A DNA stretch of 64,000 nt from the NCBI GenBank assembly GCA_028370155.1, contig CP116670.1, positions 2,046,001 to 2,110,000 on the forward strand, read 5' to 3'. The stretch is from Arthrobacter sp. OVS8 (GTDB lineage: Bacteria > Actinomycetota > Actinomycetes > Actinomycetales > Micrococcaceae). Of the stretch, positions 8,573 through 20,433 are shown one piece after another (positions within the stretch are counted from its first letter, which is position 1; the number at the start of each line of letters is the position of its first letter). Made by a program: the position numbers and the translations under genes. The notes under the pieces are model-generated. The model ran no database searches. It had not been told where the DNA came from and saw nothing but the letters and a program-made list of their open reading frames with translations.

Positions 8573-11063
8573 ATGTCCCTTATCCGCGCGCTCAGCAAGG
8601 AACTGCAGGCACGCAGCGATGATTCGTTGCGGGCCTTGTTCACCGCGCGGCCGGACCTCATTACCCCCGGCGTGCCGGACTTCGCCGCCCTCGCCGCGCG
8701 GGCCAGCGGCCGGGTCAGCGTGCAGCGCGCCTTGGAACGGCTCAACCGCCCGGAAATGCAGGTCCTTGAGACCCTGCACCTGTGCACCAACACGGACACC
8801 GGGCACAGTGCGTCGGCCGCCATGCTGAAGAAGCTGATCAACGGTTCCACGCTGGCCTCGATTGAAAAGATGCTGCAGTCCCTGCAGGAACTGGCCCTGG
8901 TCCACCGGGCGGAACCCCCGCACGGCGCCCCGGCCGCCGGCCCGAAACAGCGGTACTACCTCCCGGTCGGCAGCCTCAAGGACGTGATCGGCATCTATCC
9001 GGCCGGACTGGGGCGCAGCTACACCGAACTTGTGCGGCTCCAGCCGGCTTTTGCGCAGCGGGTGGTCCAGCTGGTCGGGGAACTGCACCGCAGCGGCGCG
9101 GCGGTCTCGCCCGCGACGACGCCGATGGAGGCCGCGCTGTCGCTGCAGCACTGGACGGCCACGCCGGAGTCCCTCCGGCAGATCCTGGACACCGCCCCGG
9201 ACCGCACCGCGGCGCTTCTCGCACGGTTCGGGAACTGGGCCATGGGCGCCGTTCCCCAGGCCCAGCGCCGCGCTTCCGTGCTGCACGAGGCCGCCGACGT
9301 CGGGCCGGTGGACTGGCTCCTCGCCCGCGGGCTGCTGGTTCCGCTGGACGCCGCCCACGTGGAGTTGCCGCACAGCGTGGGCGTCTCGCTGCGCGGCGGC
9401 TTTGTGATCGAGAAGTTCGCCCTGACTCCCCGGTCCCGCGGCTGGGTTCCACTTCTGCGGCGCTGCGCCGCAATGCCGCCCTGGGCGCGATCGCCGAGAC
9501 CCTGCGGCTGGTCGGCGAACTGCTCTATATCGTCCGGGAACAGCCCCTCGTCACCCTGCGCAGCGGCGGTGTGGGCGTCCGGGAGTTGAAGCGCCTGGCG
9601 GAGGGTCTCCGCCTCGAGATGCACGACGCCGGTGTGCTGGCGGAATTGTGCGCCCTGGCCGGCCTCATCCGCCTGGACGTGGACAGTTCCGCCTGGGTCC
9701 AGCCGGCGCAGCTGGAGTGGCTGACGCTTCCCCGGCAGGAGCAGTGGCTCTGGCTCGTCAACGCCTGGCTCGCCAGCGAGCGGGCGCCCTCTCTCGTCGG
9801 GCAGCCGGTCAACGGCCAGGCCGCCGTCCCGGCCCTCCACCGCGGGGCCGCGGTCAACACCATCAATGCGCTCTCGGCCGAAGCCCAGCGCCCGGACGCC
9901 CCGGTGGTCCGGAAACGGATCCTCGAAATCCTGGCAGAACTGACCCGGGAGGCCGCGGCCGCGGACGGGCAGGCCCCGGTCCTGGACGCCGCGGCAGTGT
10001 TGGAGCGCGCCGACTGGACCCAGCCGAGGATGGCCCGGCGTTTCAGCTCCCTGATCCGGGGGTCCTGGCCGAGGCCGAGATGCTGGGGCTGATCGGCTCG
10101 GGCGCGCTCAGCCAGATCGGGGCGGCGATCGCCGCCGAGCAGCCCGACGAGGCGATGGGAATCCTGGGCGAACACCTGCCGGCGGCCCTGAACCACGTGC
10201 TGCTCCAGGCGGACCTCACGGCGGTGGCCCCCGGCTACCTCGCACCCGATCTGACCGAAAAGCTCCTCACCATGGCCGACGCCGAGGGCCAGGGCCCGGC
10301 CACGATCTACCGGTTCTCGACCGCCTCGGTCCGGCGCGCGCTCGACGCGGGCCAGGATGCCCAGGCCATGCTGGAGTTCCTGGGCCTGCACTCGGCAACG
10401 GCGATCCCCCAGCCGCTGAAGTACCTGATCGAGGACACCGCCGCCCGCCATGCCAGGCTGCGGGTGGGCTCTGCCGCGAGCTTCATCCAGAGCGACGACG
10501 AAACGGCCCTGCTCGAACTGCTCAACACTCCCGGCGCCTCCGGCCTGGGTCTGGTCCGGCTCGCCCCCACCGTGCTGGTCTCGCACGCGGCGCCGCGCGA
10601 CACGGCGCACGTCCTCCGGAGCCTGGGGCTGTCCCCGTCGGTGGAGGAGTCCGAGGCCGGCGGCATCCGGCTGCGCCGCACCACGGCGGTGCCCGGCAGC
10701 GCCCGGCCGGTCTACAGCGCCCCGCGCACGGCCCCTCCGGAAGCCGACGTCGACGCCCAGCTGGCCGTGCTGCGCAGCGAACGGCCCGCCGCGGGCGGCG
10801 CCGTCGGGCATCCCGCCGCGGCACCCGGCAGCGAGGAGGCAACCCAGCTGGGACTGGAAACCCTCCAGAAGGCGATCCGGCTCAAACAGCGGGTGGTTAT
10901 GAACGTCGTCGACAGCCTGGGGAATGCCGTGCGGGAGACGGTTGTTCCGGTAGCTGTGAACGGTGGGCGGGTCCGGGTATTCGATCCGGACAAGGAAACC
11001 GAACGCGTCCTGTCCATCCACCGGATTATCGACGTAGAAGCCGCAGAGGAATTGCTCCAGTGA
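8573..11063 (+). CDS. Helicase-associated protein (XPB/Ssl2-like N-terminal domain family; two frameshifts)
   Basis: About 830 residues when joined. It begins MSLIRALSKELQARSDDSLRALF, contains winged-helix-like repeats (RALERLNRPEMQVLETLHL), and ends in a conserved segment (LQKAIRLKQRVVMNVVDSLG, FDPDKETERVLSIHRIIDVE) resembling the WYL-like fold of this family. It has no Walker motifs. Frame breaks are at the C run near 9427-9431 and the G run 10058-10062. It overlaps the XPB helicase start by four bases, so the two are translationally coupled and probably work as one DNA-repair or transcription-coupled complex. That function is inferred from context only. Confidence 0.85.
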
Positions 11064-12704
11064 CCGACGGACCGCTGATCGTCCAGAGTGACAAAACCAT
11101 CCTGCTCGAAGTCGACCACGAACTGGCCACCGAAGCACGCCACGCCATTGCCGCGTTCGCCGAGCTGGAACGCGCCCCCGAGCACGTGCACAGCTACCGG
11201 CTGACGCCGCTGGGCCTCTGGAACGCCCGGGCCGCCGGACTCGACGCCGAAAAAGTGCTGGACACGCTGCTGAAGTACTCCCGATTCCCCGTGCCGCACT
11301 CCCTGCTGATCGACGTCGAAGAGACCATGTCCCGGTACGGCCGGCTCCGGCTCGAAAAGGACCCCCAGCACGGCCTGGTGATGCGCACCTCCGACTACCC
11401 GGTCCTGGAGGAGGTCAGCCGCGCCAAGAAAATCGCCCCCTTGCTGGGGCCCAGGATCGACGGCGAGACCGTGGTGGTGCACTCCTCCCAGCGCGGCCAG
11501 CTCAAGCAGCTGCTGCTGAAAATCGGCTGGCCGGCCGAGGACCTGGCCGGCTACGTCGACGGCACGCCGCACCCCATCATGCTCGACGAGTCCGGCTGGA
11601 AGCTCCGCCCCTACCAGCAGCTGGCGATGGAGAACTTCTGGGCGGCGGCAGCGGCGTCGTCGTGCTCCCTGCGGTGCCGGGAAAACCCTGGTGGGTGCCG
11701 CCGCGATGGCCACCAGCTCCACCACGACGCTGATCCTGGTGACCAACACGGTGTCCGCCCGGCAGTGGAAGGACGAGCTGCTGAAGCGGACCTCCCTCAC
11801 CGAGGAGGAGATCGGCGAATACTCCGGCTCCGTCAAGGAGGTCCGGCCCGTCACGATCGCCACGTACCAGGTCCTGACCACCAAGCGGGGCGGGCTCTAC
11901 CCCCATCTGGAGCTGGTGGACGGCAACGACTGGGGGCTCATCATCTATGACGAGGTCCACCTCCTGCCCGCGCCGATCTTCCGGATGACCGCGGATCTGC
12001 AGGCGCGCCGTCGGCTCGGCCTCACCGCCACGCTGGTCCGTGAAGACGGCCGCGAGGGCGAAGTCTTCAGCCTGATCGGGCCGAAGCGCTACGATGCGCC
12101 CTGGAAGGACATCGAGGCGCAGGGCTACATCGCGCCGGCCGACTGCGTCGAGGTCCGCATCGACCTGCCCCGCGACGAGCGCGTGGCCTACGCGATGGCA
12201 GAGGACGCGGACAAGTACCGGCTGTGCGCCACGTCAGAGTCCAAGACCCTGGTGGTGGAACAGCTCGTCGCCGAGCACGCGGGCGAGCAGCTGCTGGTGA
12301 TCGGCCAGTACATCGACCAGCTGGATGAGATCGGCGAGCGCCTGCAGGCACCGGTGATCAAGGGCGACACGTCCGTCAAGGAACGCCAGAAGCTCTTTGA
12401 CGCCTTCCGCGCCGGCGAAGTGCAGACCCTGGTGGTGTCCAAGGTCGCGAACTTCTCCATCGACCTGCCCGAGGCGTCAGTCGCGATCCAGGTCTCGGGC
12501 TCCTTCGGCTCCCGGCAGGAGGAGGCGCAGCGCCTCGGCCGGCTGCTGCGGCCCAAGAAGGACGGCCGCGCCGCACGCTTCTACTCCCTGGTGGCCCGGG
12601 ACACGCTGGACCAGGACTTCGCGGCCAAGCGCCAGCGCTTTCTCGCCGAGCAGGGGTACGCCTACCGGATCATGGATGCCAAGGACGTCGGGACTGCGAT
12701 TTAG
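11060..12704 (+). CDS. XPB-family (Ercc3/Ssl2) superfamily 2 DNA helicase (two closely spaced frameshifts)
   Basis: About 548 residues. An N-terminal damage-recognition-like region (to residue 180) precedes LRPYQQLAMENFW (Q-motif region). After two breaks near 11640 and 11667 come CGAGKTLVGAA (Walker A), IIYDEVHLLPA (DEVH box), LGLTATLVREDGRE (motif III with the RED element of XPB), and the C-terminal motifs SGSFGSRQEEAQRLGRLLRP (V-VI, arginine finger). Ends RIMDAKDVGTAI. It is an ATP-driven 3'-5' DNA unwinding enzyme in XPB homologues of mycobacteria. The breaks fall on either side of the P-loop and are both repaired by adding one base (G, then C), so the enzyme is probably functional. Confidence 0.93.
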
Positions 12705-12707
12705 GCG

Positions 12708-12750
12708 CCCGGAAATGCCTGTTCCCGGAAATGCCCGGAGTCCCGGGAAC
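12708..12750 (+). repeat. Direct repeat and hairpin between the helicase and the two-component operon
   Basis: CCCGGAAATGCC occurs at 12708-12719 and again at 12724-12735 (16-base period). The second copy is also part of a stem in which GTTCCCGG (12721-12728) pairs with CCGGGAAC (12743-12750). It may act as the helicase terminator, as regulator binding sites, or both. Confidence 0.55.
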
Positions 12751-12778
12751 ATGCAACACACATGAGCCATTCAGAAAA

Positions 12779-12795
12779 CTCCCAGAGTCTGGGAG
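12779..12795. promoter_or_regulatory. 17-bp palindrome just upstream of the response regulator start
   Basis: CTCCCAGA-G-TCTGGGAG is a perfect inverted repeat ending 5 bases before the ATG at 12800. It could be an autoregulatory operator or a translation-modulating hairpin. Confidence 0.45.
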
Positions 12796-12799
12796 CATC

Positions 12800-13517
12800 A
12801 TGGGAGTCATGAAAAAGAACGGTCCCGAAGCCAAGCTGCTCGTCGTCGATGATGAACCGAACATCCGCGAGCTGCTGTCCACGTCCCTGCGGTTCGCCGG
12901 CTTCGAAGTCGTCTCGGCGGCCAACGGGCGCGAAGCCCTGGCGGCGGCCGATCTCCACTCCCCGATCTGGCCGTCCTGGACGTCATGCTGCCGGATATGG
13001 ACGGCTTCACCGTCACCCGCCGGCTGCGCGCCGCAGGCAAGCACTTCCCCGTCCTCTTCCTGACCGCCAAGGATGACACCGAAGACAAGGTCATGGGCCT
13101 GACCGTGGGCGGCGACGACTACGTCACCAAGCCCTTCAGCCTCGATGAGGTGGTGGCGCGCATCCGCGCCGTACTGCGCCGTACGCAGCCGCTCCAGGAT
13201 GACGACGCCGTTATCCGCGTCGATGACCTCGAGCTCGACGACGATGCCCACGAGGTGCGCCGCGGCGGCACGGTGATCGAGTTGTCCCCACCGAGTTCAA
13301 GCTCCTGCGCTACCTCATGCTGAATCCCAACCGGGTGCTGTCCAAGGCCCAGATCCTGGACCACGTCTGGGAGTACGACTTCAACGGAGATGCCTCGATC
13401 GTGGAGTCCTACATCTCCTACCTGCGCCGCAAAGTGGACATTGATCCCGATGCCCCGGCCCTGATCCAGACCAAACGGGGCGTCGGCTACGTGCTGCGGA
13501 CGGCCGAGAAGCGCTGA
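12800..13517 (+). CDS. OmpR/PhoB-family response regulator (two frameshifts)
   Basis: Receiver domain from KLLVVDDEPNIRELLSTSL (acidic pocket DD) through LAVLDVMLPDMDGFTVTRRL (phospho-acceptor Asp) to DDYVTKPFSLDEVVARIRA (conserved Lys). The winged-helix output follows: ELSPTEFKLLRYLMLNPN and SYISYLRRKVDIDPDAP with KRGVGYVLRTAEKR at the end. Overall it resembles MprA/TrcR-type regulators. Breaks lie at about 12960 and 13287, each a C run short by one. The kinase follows six bases later, so this is one operon. The ATG at 12809 is an alternative start. Confidence 0.93.
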
Positions 13518-13523
13518 CCGCCG

Positions 13524-15040
13524 TTGCTGCTCCGTTGGAAGTCGGCGTCGCTGAGGTCGCAGCTCGTCGCGATTATGACCGCACTGATGCTGGTGGCCCT
13601 CACCGCCACCGGCGCCGGGACCCTGACGCTGCTGCACAGCTATCTGCAGGGGCAGGTCGATGACAAGCTGCGGGCCGCGATTGCCTCGGTGCGCCAGCAG
13701 CAGTCGTTCAGCCAGCTGCAGGACCAACCCCAGAGCGTTCCCACCGACTACTCGCTGATGCTGTTCGCGCCGGGGCAGCCGGCTGTGCCGTTCGGCGGCA
13801 ACAAGGTGCTCCACCCCGATATCCCCAGCATCACCTCCGAGGAGGCCGCTGCCCGCGGACAGGCCCCCTTCCAGGTCCGCGGCACGGACGGACGCAACTG
13901 GCGGGTGGTCGCCCTGAACGTTGTGGACAGCAAGGAGCGCAGCTCCGTTGTGGTCATCGGCCTGCCGCTGTGGCCGGTCGATTCCGTTATGGAACACGCA
14001 GTCCTGGTGGTGGTGGGCGTCGGGCTGCTGACCCTTGTCCTGGCGTTCTTCATCGCCACGTGGAGCATTTCCCGGTCCTTCCGGCCGCTGGCACGGGTTG
14101 AAAAGACCGCGGCGGCGATCGCGGCGGGCGATCTCTCCCGGCGCGTCGAAATCGAAAACCCCAATACGGAGGTGGGCCGTCTGGGCAGTTCGCTCAATGC
14201 CATGCTGGCCCACATCGAAACGGCCTTCGCCGCCCGGATGGCGTCCGAGGAACGAATGCGCCGCTTCGCCGCGGACGCCTCGCATGAACTGCGCACGCCG
14301 CTCGTGACGATCCGCGGCTTCTCCGAGCTGTACCGGCAGGGCGCGTTGTCCACCCCGGAGGACGTGGCCACCGCTATGGGGCGGATCGAAAGCGAAGCCA
14401 AGCGGATGGGGGCCATGGTGGAGGACTTGCTGCTGCTGGCCAGGATCGATGAGCAGCGGCCGCTCCAGCAGAAACCCGCCGATCTGCTGCTGATCGCCAA
14501 CGACGCCGTCGTGGACACCCAGGCGAGCGACCGCGGCCGCGTCATCTCACTGACCGGGCTCGACGGCGGTGCGCCCGCACCGGCGCCCGTCCTGGGTGAC
14601 GAGGCCAAGCTGCGGCAGGTGGTTGGGAACCTCGTGGGCAACGCCCTGCGCTACACCCCGAGGGCACGCCCATCGAAATCGCCGTCGGCGCCCGCACCGC
14701 GGAGGACGGGAACCGGCTGTCCGTCATCGAGGTCCGCGACCACGGCCCCGGCGTCCCGGCGGAGGAAGCGGCGCGGATCTTCGAGCGGTTCTACCGGGCG
14801 GACACCTCCCGCACCCGGGAGACCGGCGGCAGCGGGCTGGGGCTGGCGATCGTCGCGGCCATCGTCGGCTCGCATGCCGGCACCGTCCGGGTCGAGGAGA
14901 CCGACGGCGGCGGCGCCACCCTGGTGGTCAGCGTTCCGTTCCTGGACGAGTCCACGGAGGACACCGGGTCCAGCGCCGGTGCGGGCTCCGCTCCGGGCAA
15001 GGAGACCGGCACCGGACCGGACGACACTCCCGGGGAGTAA
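13524..15040 (+). CDS. Sensor histidine kinase (frameshift)
   Basis: About 505 residues from a TTG start. TM1 is at residues 12-36, an extracytoplasmic sensor region of about 110 residues follows, TM2 is near 155-175 (VLVVVGVGLLTLVLAFFIAT), then a HAMP linker. The H-box FAADASHELRTPLVTIRGFS carries the phospho-His; N-box QVVGNLVGNALRYTP, G1 DHGPGVP, F-box IFERFYRAD and G2 GGSGLGLAIV are complete. The frame breaks at the C run near 14657 between N-box and G1. The tail is Ser/Gly/Thr-rich and probably disordered. It pairs with the response regulator immediately upstream; the signal is unknown. Confidence 0.93.
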
Positions 15041-15162
15041 CGCGCCGGAGATCCGGCCGCTTTTTCCACATACCGTGGCCGGGCTAACGCCGTTCCCCCG
15101 CGACGTGCCTACGCTCGCAGTGTCCGGAAATCCCGGAGCAGGCACTGTCGAGAGGGCATCCC

Positions 15163-15450
15163 ATGAGCATCATCTCCGTCGACACGGAACTCCTCCAGCT
15201 GAAGTCAGCAACCGTCAAGGCCACGGTCGACCGGATCGGCGCGGACGTCCAGGCGATGAAACGCGGGCTGGACGAGCTGCAGGCCACGTGGCGCGGTTCG
15301 GCCGCCACCAACTTCCAGGCCCTTATCGCCGAATGGACGCTGACGCAGGGCAAAGTGGAGGCATCCCTCGCGTCGATCAACCTGGCGCTGAACTCCGCGG
15401 CGGCCAGCTACGCCCAGGCCGAACTGACCAACACGCAACGGTTCAGCTGA
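15163..15450 (+). CDS. WXG100-family protein (EsxA/ESAT-6-like)
   Basis: 95 residues, helical, with the central turn motif TWRGSAATNF (W-x-G) at about residue 43 and two flanking helices, the standard size and architecture for type VII secretion substrates. A C-terminal YxxxD/E-type signal is only partly present (YAQAE). No EccC ATPase or other ESX gene is in the window, so it is an orphan substrate or a stand-alone partner. It follows the kinase gene after a 122-bp gap. Confidence 0.85.
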   Translation: MSIISVDTELLQLKSATVKATVDRIGADVQAMKRGLDELQATWRGSAATNFQALIAEWTLTQGKVEASLASINLALNSAAASYAQAELTNTQRFS

Positions 15451-15477
15451 CCGGCCTCCTGCACGCCGCAGGGAGGC

Positions 15478-16469
15478 TCAGACCTCGGGCGTGCCCTGGT
15501 GGAAGCGGAGCCGCCATTGGGCGCCGTCATGGACCCACAGGGAGCTGCGCAGGGCCGTCCCCGTCCGGGCACGGCTGCGGTATGTCAGGAGGATGGTCTG
15601 CTCGCCCAGCCGGTCAGCTCCCAGTATCTCCAGCTCGGTGGGGCCGCCCGGATTGTCTTCCAGGGACATCATCATGGCGTCGCGGGTCCAGATCCGGCCT
15701 GACGTCCCGATTTCGGTGAAGTCAGGGTGCAGCAGCACTCCGGTCCGTCCGAGGTCGGAGCGCGTTTCCGGGAGGAGGAGCTCGCGCTCCAGGGCCTCGA
15801 CGATGGCTTCCGGGCTCGCGTCAGTGCCCGGCGCGGGCGTCGGGTCCTCGTCCAGAACGCTGAAAAGATCCGGTTCGTCGAAGGGCGACGGTTCGCCGAA
15901 CAGCGGCTGCAGGCCGGTCTCCGGCGGCGCCTGCCGGGACACTGCCGGCGCAGCGTGCGTTGCCTGGGCTCCGGGAGCCGCGGTCTCCGCCGCGGCCTCG
16001 GCCGCCGCGCCGAACCCGGGACCCTGGCGCACGGCCACGCCCTGCTGGAAGGCTGTGGCAGCGGCCCTGGCACGGTCATCCGCCGCCTCGTTAAGGTCAT
16101 GCCCGGCGTGGCCGCGCACCCATTCGAAGGTGTACTTGCGGCCGACCAGCGCCTGATCGATTTCCTTGAGCAGCTCGACGTTCATCACCGGCTTGCCGTC
16201 GGACTTGCGCCACCCCTTGCGTTTCCACCCCGGCATCCATTTGGTCACGGAATTGATGACGTACTGGCTGTCGCAGAGAATGTGCAGGTCCTCGCCCGGC
16301 AGGTGTGCGGTAGAGCGGAACAGATCCAGCACGGCCATGAGCTCGCCCATGTTGTTGGTGCCGTGCGGCCATCCGCCGCCCGCCAGCAGTCGTCGTCCAC
16401 GTACCATGCCCATCCGGCCGGGCCGGGATTCCCTAATGCCGAACCGTCGGCAGCTGCTGTAATCGTCAC
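15478..16469 (-). CDS. Ribonuclease HI fused to a C-terminal DUF4440/SnoaL-like domain (frameshift)
   Basis: GTG start at 16469. Residues 1-150 are RNase HI: ADGSALGNPGPAGW (first catalytic Asp), NNMGELMAVLDL (Glu), LHILCDSQYVINSV (Asp), the WKRKGWRKSDGKPV basic protrusion, and HAGHDLNEAADDRAR (last Asp). It cleaves RNA in RNA-DNA hybrids. An Ala-rich linker leads to a domain of about 110 residues starting LERELLLPETRSDLGR and ending WRLRFHQGTPEV, typical of DUF4440 (NTF2-like fold). The frame breaks near 16376-16383; all catalytic residues are retained once it is repaired. The added domain's role is unknown. Confidence 0.9.
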
Positions 16470-16605
16470 TGCACCATCCTGCCAGACCTCCGCCCCGCCA
16501 GATGCCTCGCGGCCTCAAACCACCCAACGCTCCGGTTTTCAAGTGAGGGAGCGTCGGTCCAAGGGCTGCAACAACTGAGGGAGCGTGTGGTGGCGTGGCG
16601 CGCTT

Positions 16606-16647
16606 AACGCCGACGGCGGCCCCACCCGAAGGAGGGACCGCCGTCGT
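16606..16647 (-). terminator. groL terminator hairpin
   Basis: AACGNCGGCGG-type inverted repeat (AACGCCGACGGCGG on one side, CCGCCGTCGTT on the other) about 50 bases past the groL stop. Strong GC stem, no T-run. Confidence 0.65.
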
Positions 16648-16695
16648 TGTTTACTGCATGTTCAGCGCTGGTTGAGCAGCACTGGAGCGGGGTGG

Positions 16696-18439
<1,744 letters not shown>

Positions 18440-18512
18440 TCACCTCAGCCAGGTGTTTCTTCGCTCCTGGATCGGCGGCTTCAACTTCGCGGCGGGCGAA
18501 CCGGGCGTCGTT

Positions 18513-18539
18513 TTAGCAGTCAATACGCGGGAGTGCTAA
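18513..18539. promoter_or_regulatory. CIRCE operator (HrcA binding site) for groL
   Basis: TTAGCAGTC, 9 bases, GAGTGCTAA: one mismatch from the consensus TTAGCACTC-N9-GAGTGCTAA. It lies 182 bases upstream of the groL start. Confidence 0.92.
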
Positions 18540-18547
18540 ATCAATAA

Positions 18548-18573
18548 TTAGCACTCCCCGGGGAGAGTGCAAG
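18548..18573. promoter_or_regulatory. Second, degenerate CIRCE-like element
   Basis: A perfect left half TTAGCACTC (18548-18556) is followed after 8 rather than 9 bases by GAGTGCAAG, a weaker right half. The spacer lies in a C/G run (CCCGGGGA), where one base may have been lost in sequencing; with 9 bases it would be a normal CIRCE. Confidence 0.65.
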
Positions 18574-18647
18574 CAGTGGATAACCCGGAGGGGCCCTGCA
18601 TCGGCATGCTGGCGGCACTCCAGCACGGCTCAATACGCTACGGGCGA

Positions 18648-20045
18648 TTAACTCCCGCTGGTGCTGGCAGTTTCGTTGCCGCTCATGGTGGCCGTGTTGT
18701 CCGACCCGTAGGTGTAAACGACATAGTTCGCGGAACTGACGTCACCGTTGGAATCGAAGCCGATCCGCCCGGATTCCCCGTCATAGTCGGGTCTGTTGCC
18801 AGCCCGGAGGGCGTCGAGGCACTCCTGGTAGGTCTTGCAGACCTTGACATCGCCGGAGGGCCCGCCGCTGCCTGGCTCCTGGACGGCGCCTCCCGAGACG
18901 GCGATCAGGCTGGCGGCAACGGACGTTCCGGCGTCGTCCTGCGCCGCGGCGGCCGCGATGGCGGCAAGGTTGACGGCGTCGTACGTCTCGGCGGCAAACG
19001 TCATGTCCTTCAGCTCCGGATCCACAGAGACCAGCTCGCCCTGGAAGTGCGCCGAGGCAAACGTCCCCGGCAGGATCCCCGCGCGCCGTCCAGTGCCCGG
19101 GACCCAAGACCGGAACCGTACTGGTTGACGGCCCCGTCGCTGAGGATGAGCTTCTTGCCGGATAGCCCGGCGTTGTTCAGTTCGGCGATGGCGCCCTGGG
19201 CACCTTCGCGGGAAACCAGTACGACGGCGTCGGGAGCCGCTGCCTTCGCGGCAGCCGCCGCCTGCTGTGCCTGGCCCGGGGTGAACCCGGCGACGGCAAC
19301 GGGCCCCAGCCCGGCTGCCTTCGCCGCGGCGGCCACCGCGTTGGACACGTCCTTGCCGTAACTGCCTTCCTCGTACACAACGGCAATGGTCGCCGCGCCG
19401 CCGTCCTTGGCGAGCTTGACCAGAACGGGGGCCTGTGCGACGTCGGCTGCCGAGGTGCGGAAATAGTAGCCGTTGCTCTCATAACCACTGAGTCCGCTGG
19501 CGGTGTTTGCGGGGAAATCATGGCCACTTTGGCGTTGGAAAGGACGTCGATGGCGGCAGGCGCGCGGCTGGAGTCGGTCGGACCGATGACGACGTCGGCT
19601 TTGGCGGCAACGAGCGCTTTGGCCTGCACCGCGGTGTCTCCGCTGACGGTCTCCGGAAGCAACTCCACCGGTTTGCCTTTGTGGCCGCCCGCAGCGTTGA
19701 TTTCCTTGACGGCGAGCTTCGCGGCGGCAAGTTGGGGGCGTTGAGGAAGCTCTGCGCGCCCGTGCTGTCGAGGATCAGCCCGATCCGCAGGGTTCCGTCG
19801 CCGCTCGCGTCGGCCTGCTCCACGCGGGCACCGCCCGCCGGTCCCAGGCACGCCGTGGTGGTCAGCGTGGCAGCGGCCAGCACCGCCAGCGCCCGGCCCC
19901 GGCGCAGGGCCACAGTCCGCTGACGGAAGGTGCTGCCGGCGGCCTTCGGGCCGGGTTGCTTTCCTGCAGGGCCCATTCCGGCAGCGCTCATTCCTGCAGG
20001 GCTGATTCCTGCAGGGTCCTGCCCTGCTGCTGCCGCGAAGGTCAC
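18648..20045 (-). CDS. Branched-chain amino acid-type ABC substrate-binding lipoprotein (three frameshifts)
   Basis: Type-1 periplasmic-binding-protein fold (LivJ family). GTG at 20045 overlaps the cspA stop; ATG 19991 is an alternative start. A hydrophobic signal ending LTTTACLGPAGG suggests a lipobox Cys. Conserved pieces are LRIGLILDSTGAQSFLNAP, NAAGGHKGKPVELLPETVSG, TIAVVYEEGSYGKDV, PDAVVLVSREGAQG and TFAAETYDAVNLAAIAAAAA. Breaks lie at 19734-19738, 19511-19514 and about 19078. No permease or ATPase gene is nearby, so it is an orphan binding protein with unknown ligand. The N-terminus carries short Pro-Ala-Gly repeats. Confidence 0.87.
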
Positions 20046-20248
20046 TAGGCGGGCCGGACGCTTTCGGCCTGCGGGCCCTTTTCGCCTTCGCCGACTTCGA
20101 GTTCCACGCGCTGTCCTTCGTCCAGGGCGCGGTAGCCCTCTCCGGCGATGGCGGACCAATGCACGAAGACGTCAGCGCCGGAATCGTCCACGGTGATGAA
20201 GCCGTAGCCCTTTTCGGCGTTGAACCATTTCACGGTTCCCAATGCCAT
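20045..20248 (-). CDS. cspA: Cold-shock protein CspA
   Basis: 67 residues, [19 protein letters not shown], with RNP1 (KGYGFIT) and RNP2 (VFVHWSAI) intact and the standard length of the family. It is a single-stranded nucleic acid chaperone. The ATG at 20248 is chosen because the family always starts here; upstream in-frame codons show no similarity. Its stop overlaps the GTG of the binding-protein gene by one base. Confidence 0.95.
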   Translation of the reverse strand: MALGTVKWFNAEKGYGFITVDDSGADVFVHWSAIAGEGYRALDEGQRVELEVGEGEKGPQAESVRPA

Positions 20249-20433
20249 GGTGTCCACACTTTCAGTTGGCTTGCGGGCGGCCCACCACAGTGTGCGCCGC
20301 GGAATGCGACCCGCAAAATGCGCGCCGCAGAATGCACAAACAGTCCGCAAATACTGTACCCACACCCTCCGACTGGCGCGGCCGGAGCGGGCCGGTTCGG
20401 CCCCGAATAGTTATTCAGGCGTAACCGGAATGG

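Noticed and set aside
19960..20040. Short repeats (CCTGCAGG) near the binding-protein N-terminus as a mobile or recombination site
   Set aside because: Three or four imperfect copies encode a Pro-Ala-Gly run at the start of the lipoprotein; no flanking signal.
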